This document shows positions 62,151 through 64,000 of a stretch of 64,000 nt of DNA, piece after piece. The translations under genes and the position numbers were made by a program. The notes beneath the pieces are model-generated. The model was not told where the DNA came from, ran no database searches, and was given only the letters and a program-made list of their open reading frames with translations. How positions within the stretch are numbered: position 1 is the stretch's first letter; every line of letters starts with the position of its first letter. The DNA is from Chiridota heheva (lineage: Eukaryota; Echinodermata; Holothuroidea; Apodida; Chiridotidae): positions 124,001-188,000 of the forward strand of contig JAIGNY010003061.1 in NCBI GenBank assembly GCA_020152595.1, written 5' to 3'.

Positions 62151-62810
62151 TTATATTTTTATAACAAGTGACAAAAACTGTTCTGTTTGATGAGCTGGTC
62201 AAAAAGCATTGCTTGTCATCTGTAATATATCATTGCATTAATTAGTAATGATGTAGCCTGGTGACTGCCTAGATAGATTTTCATGAGAAATTGATAAATA
62301 CACACTAGATGCCGTTCTTCAAATGTATTCACATATTTGGTTTGTTTGTTTTATTTTTTTAGAAATGTAAATATAAATTAGAAAACATGAAATTCTGTAG
62401 TGTCAGTACTTCATTGTATATGTTGAGATTGTGTGCAATTATTCTTGTTGTAAAAATGTAAAACCAAAAAATATTTTTAATAGCAAAATATTCAAATTTG
62501 ATATACATTGAGATATATATGTAATGGTACTAATTTGTAACCACTTCAAACCAAATTTTATGTTTATGAAGTGAAGAAAAGAGAATTGTATTGGTGGAGT
62601 ACTGTAGTCAAAATGATATTTGAATTTGTTGAATAGTATTAGGTTTCTTTTCAATGCTTTGTTTCAGACATTGAAAATCTTGAAGGAAGACAATTGCCAA
62701 CAAGAATTTGAACGAAAAGACAACAATCAATTTTTAAAGTGTTAAAAGGTGTGAGAAAGGAACGCAAGAAAAGTGTTGCAAATAAAATGTGATGAACTTT
62801 TGATAAAAAA
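62151..62810. other. No gene recognised
   Basis: AT-rich; nothing supported. Confidence 0.4.
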
Positions 62811-62814
62811 GTTT

Positions 62815-63490
62815 TTAACTCCGCCAACGTCACCTCGCCAACGAAGTTGAAAGGAGATTATTAAGATACCTCTAGAATGATGATTGGATTTGGATTAAAT
62901 TTGATGTGTGATTTTGTTACTGTTTCAGGAGGCAGTGATTAGAATTTGGGAATAATTGGAACAGGGAAAGGGCAGAAATTGTGGGGTGGGGATGTTTTAG
63001 GATGAGATCTGTTAAGACAAAGTTGTCAAGACTAAGTTTAAACTTTCCATTGGAATGTGCTAAACAATGAAGTTGTGCTCTGAATGAAGATCAAAAGAAT
63101 ACATTTTTTGGACCCAAAGAGACTTACATCAAGTGGTCTCTGGGATCAAAGAAAATGAAACAATTGGTTTCTGCCATGAATGTAAAATGATGGAATGTGA
63201 ATCTTGAATAAAAAAAACTCAAACAATGAATGCTTTACTTTGAATTAAACTGAAAACAATGGTATGGCCTTGGAAGAAATCCATCAGAAGATAATCTTCA
63301 AGTGTTCAGATGCAAATCTTCCTTACAGATCAAAACTTGGGGATGAATCTTGGTGGGCCTAGGGTTTCTGAGGTAGATTATATTGGGTATGGGGATCAAA
63401 TAAATTCTACAATTATTCTAGGCATGTTGGAATTGCAACGGGGGCGAAGGTATGTGCTCTAGAGAGTGCTAATATTCTAGTTTATTGATG
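62815..63490 (+). mobile_element. 'acctcgcc' dispersed repeat, copy 3 (uninterrupted)
   Basis: Starts actccgccaacgtcacctcg and ends tgctctagagagtgctaata plus ttctagtttatt. Collinear with 30112-31320 minus its duplication and its 365-base insert. Confidence 0.75.
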
Positions 63491-63880
63491 AAATGTTTTA
63501 ATGTTTGTTGGAGATATGTTTTAGATATAATAGGAATAATGATATAATAGAAAAGGTGGCTGCTATCATATACCTTCACAACACTTTGGATTTTTTCGAA
63601 AATGAAGCAAAAAGGTGGGAGTGGGAGGGGTGGGGGGGTATGTAACTGACAACTGAACAAATTAGCATATTCAAAAAAATAATTAGGCCAGAATTTCAAA
63701 ACTTGTGAAACAGAACACTTTTTGATGTGATTTTAATTTTGCTGTTTGCTTTTGTTTTAATAGGTATATAAACATTCAACCTAATTTTTTCCTTTGATTT
63801 CATAAGTTCTGTTTCAGAAAGGAGTTTGAGGTCTATTTAAGACTTCTTGTACTAGAAAAATATATTACATACTCCCTTAG
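63491..63880. other. No gene recognised
   Basis: Holds a G-rich run (63615-63640); otherwise AT-rich. Confidence 0.4.
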
Positions 63881-63881
63881 T

Positions 63882-64000
63882 TGACTGGTTATCTCAATTG
63901 GTAGAGCACCCCACTTTCCAGCCAAAAGGTCTTAGGTTCAATCCCAGATCGAATCATACCAAAGACTAAAAAAAAAATGGAACCAGCTGCCCTGTTAACT
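63882..64000 (+). mobile_element. tRNA-derived SINE head, cut by window end
   Basis: It has an A box tatctcaattgg (63890-63901) and a B box ggttcaatccc (63935-63945) at tRNA-like spacing. The anticodon stem pairs poorly, so I take it as a SINE head or tRNA pseudogene. Confidence 0.6.

Noticed and set aside
63882-63960. Functional tRNA gene
   Set aside because: Poor anticodon stem and no proper acceptor stem.
1-64000. LTR retroelements, Polintons or other virus-derived elements
   Set aside because: I saw no paired long direct repeats with a primer site, no gag, integrase, capsid or envelope motifs. The only reverse-transcriptase traces are of non-LTR type.

Overview
The window is AT-rich animal DNA. 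It carries one confidently identified protein gene, broken into small exons by long, repeat-loaded introns. GT/AG splice sites, tRNA-derived SINEs, non-LTR LINE tails, TTAA-flanked miniature transposons and many minisatellites all point to a metazoan. The repeat types (a dispersed 'acctccgcc..gaag' element, 'tatatagcgc' repeats, tRNA-headed SINEs) resemble those of marine invertebrates such as echinoderms, hemichordates or cephalochordates. That placement is an impression, not a proof. I see no prokaryotic genes, LTR retroelements or Polintons.

The identified gene lies on the + strand, with recognisable coding exons from 19832 to 60202. It encodes a TMEM63 (OSCA/TMEM63, formerly DUF221 or CSC1-like) mechanically gated cation channel. 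I place 16 exons with matching GT-AG borders and consistent phases: 2055 coding bases, or 684 residues plus a stop. They cover the transmembrane segments after the first, the cytosolic RRM-like loop, the pore module and an acidic C-terminus. The first transmembrane segment (about 100 residues in human TMEM63B) was not found. Its exons lie in the first 19.8 kb unrecognised, or outside the window.

1-19831: a possible Thr/Ser-rich terminal exon of another gene (257-442), then mostly non-coding DNA. It holds a TTAA element (3990-4697), tRNA-derived SINEs, a G-rich minisatellite (11215-12160), a LINE reverse-transcriptase fragment (13400-14180), a triple-nested repeat (14555-15180) and a large inverted repeat (18138-19127).

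19832-60202: the TMEM63 gene. Nearly every large intron carries a tandem array, often next to an exon: 15-bp units after exon 3, 40-bp units before exon 4, 26-bp units before exon 5, about 75-bp units in intron 8, and 61-bp units after exon 15. Intron 5 and the long introns 6 to 8 and 13 hold several families of miniature inverted-repeat elements with TTAA borders. A small unrecognised two-helix ORF lies in a tandem duplication in intron 4 (29304-29732).

60203-64000: the 3' UTR with candidate poly(A) signals, then SINE copies, another 'acctccgcc' element and a tRNA-like SINE head running off the window end.

There is no operon-style co-operation. The interest is one channel gene and the way repeats have built its introns.
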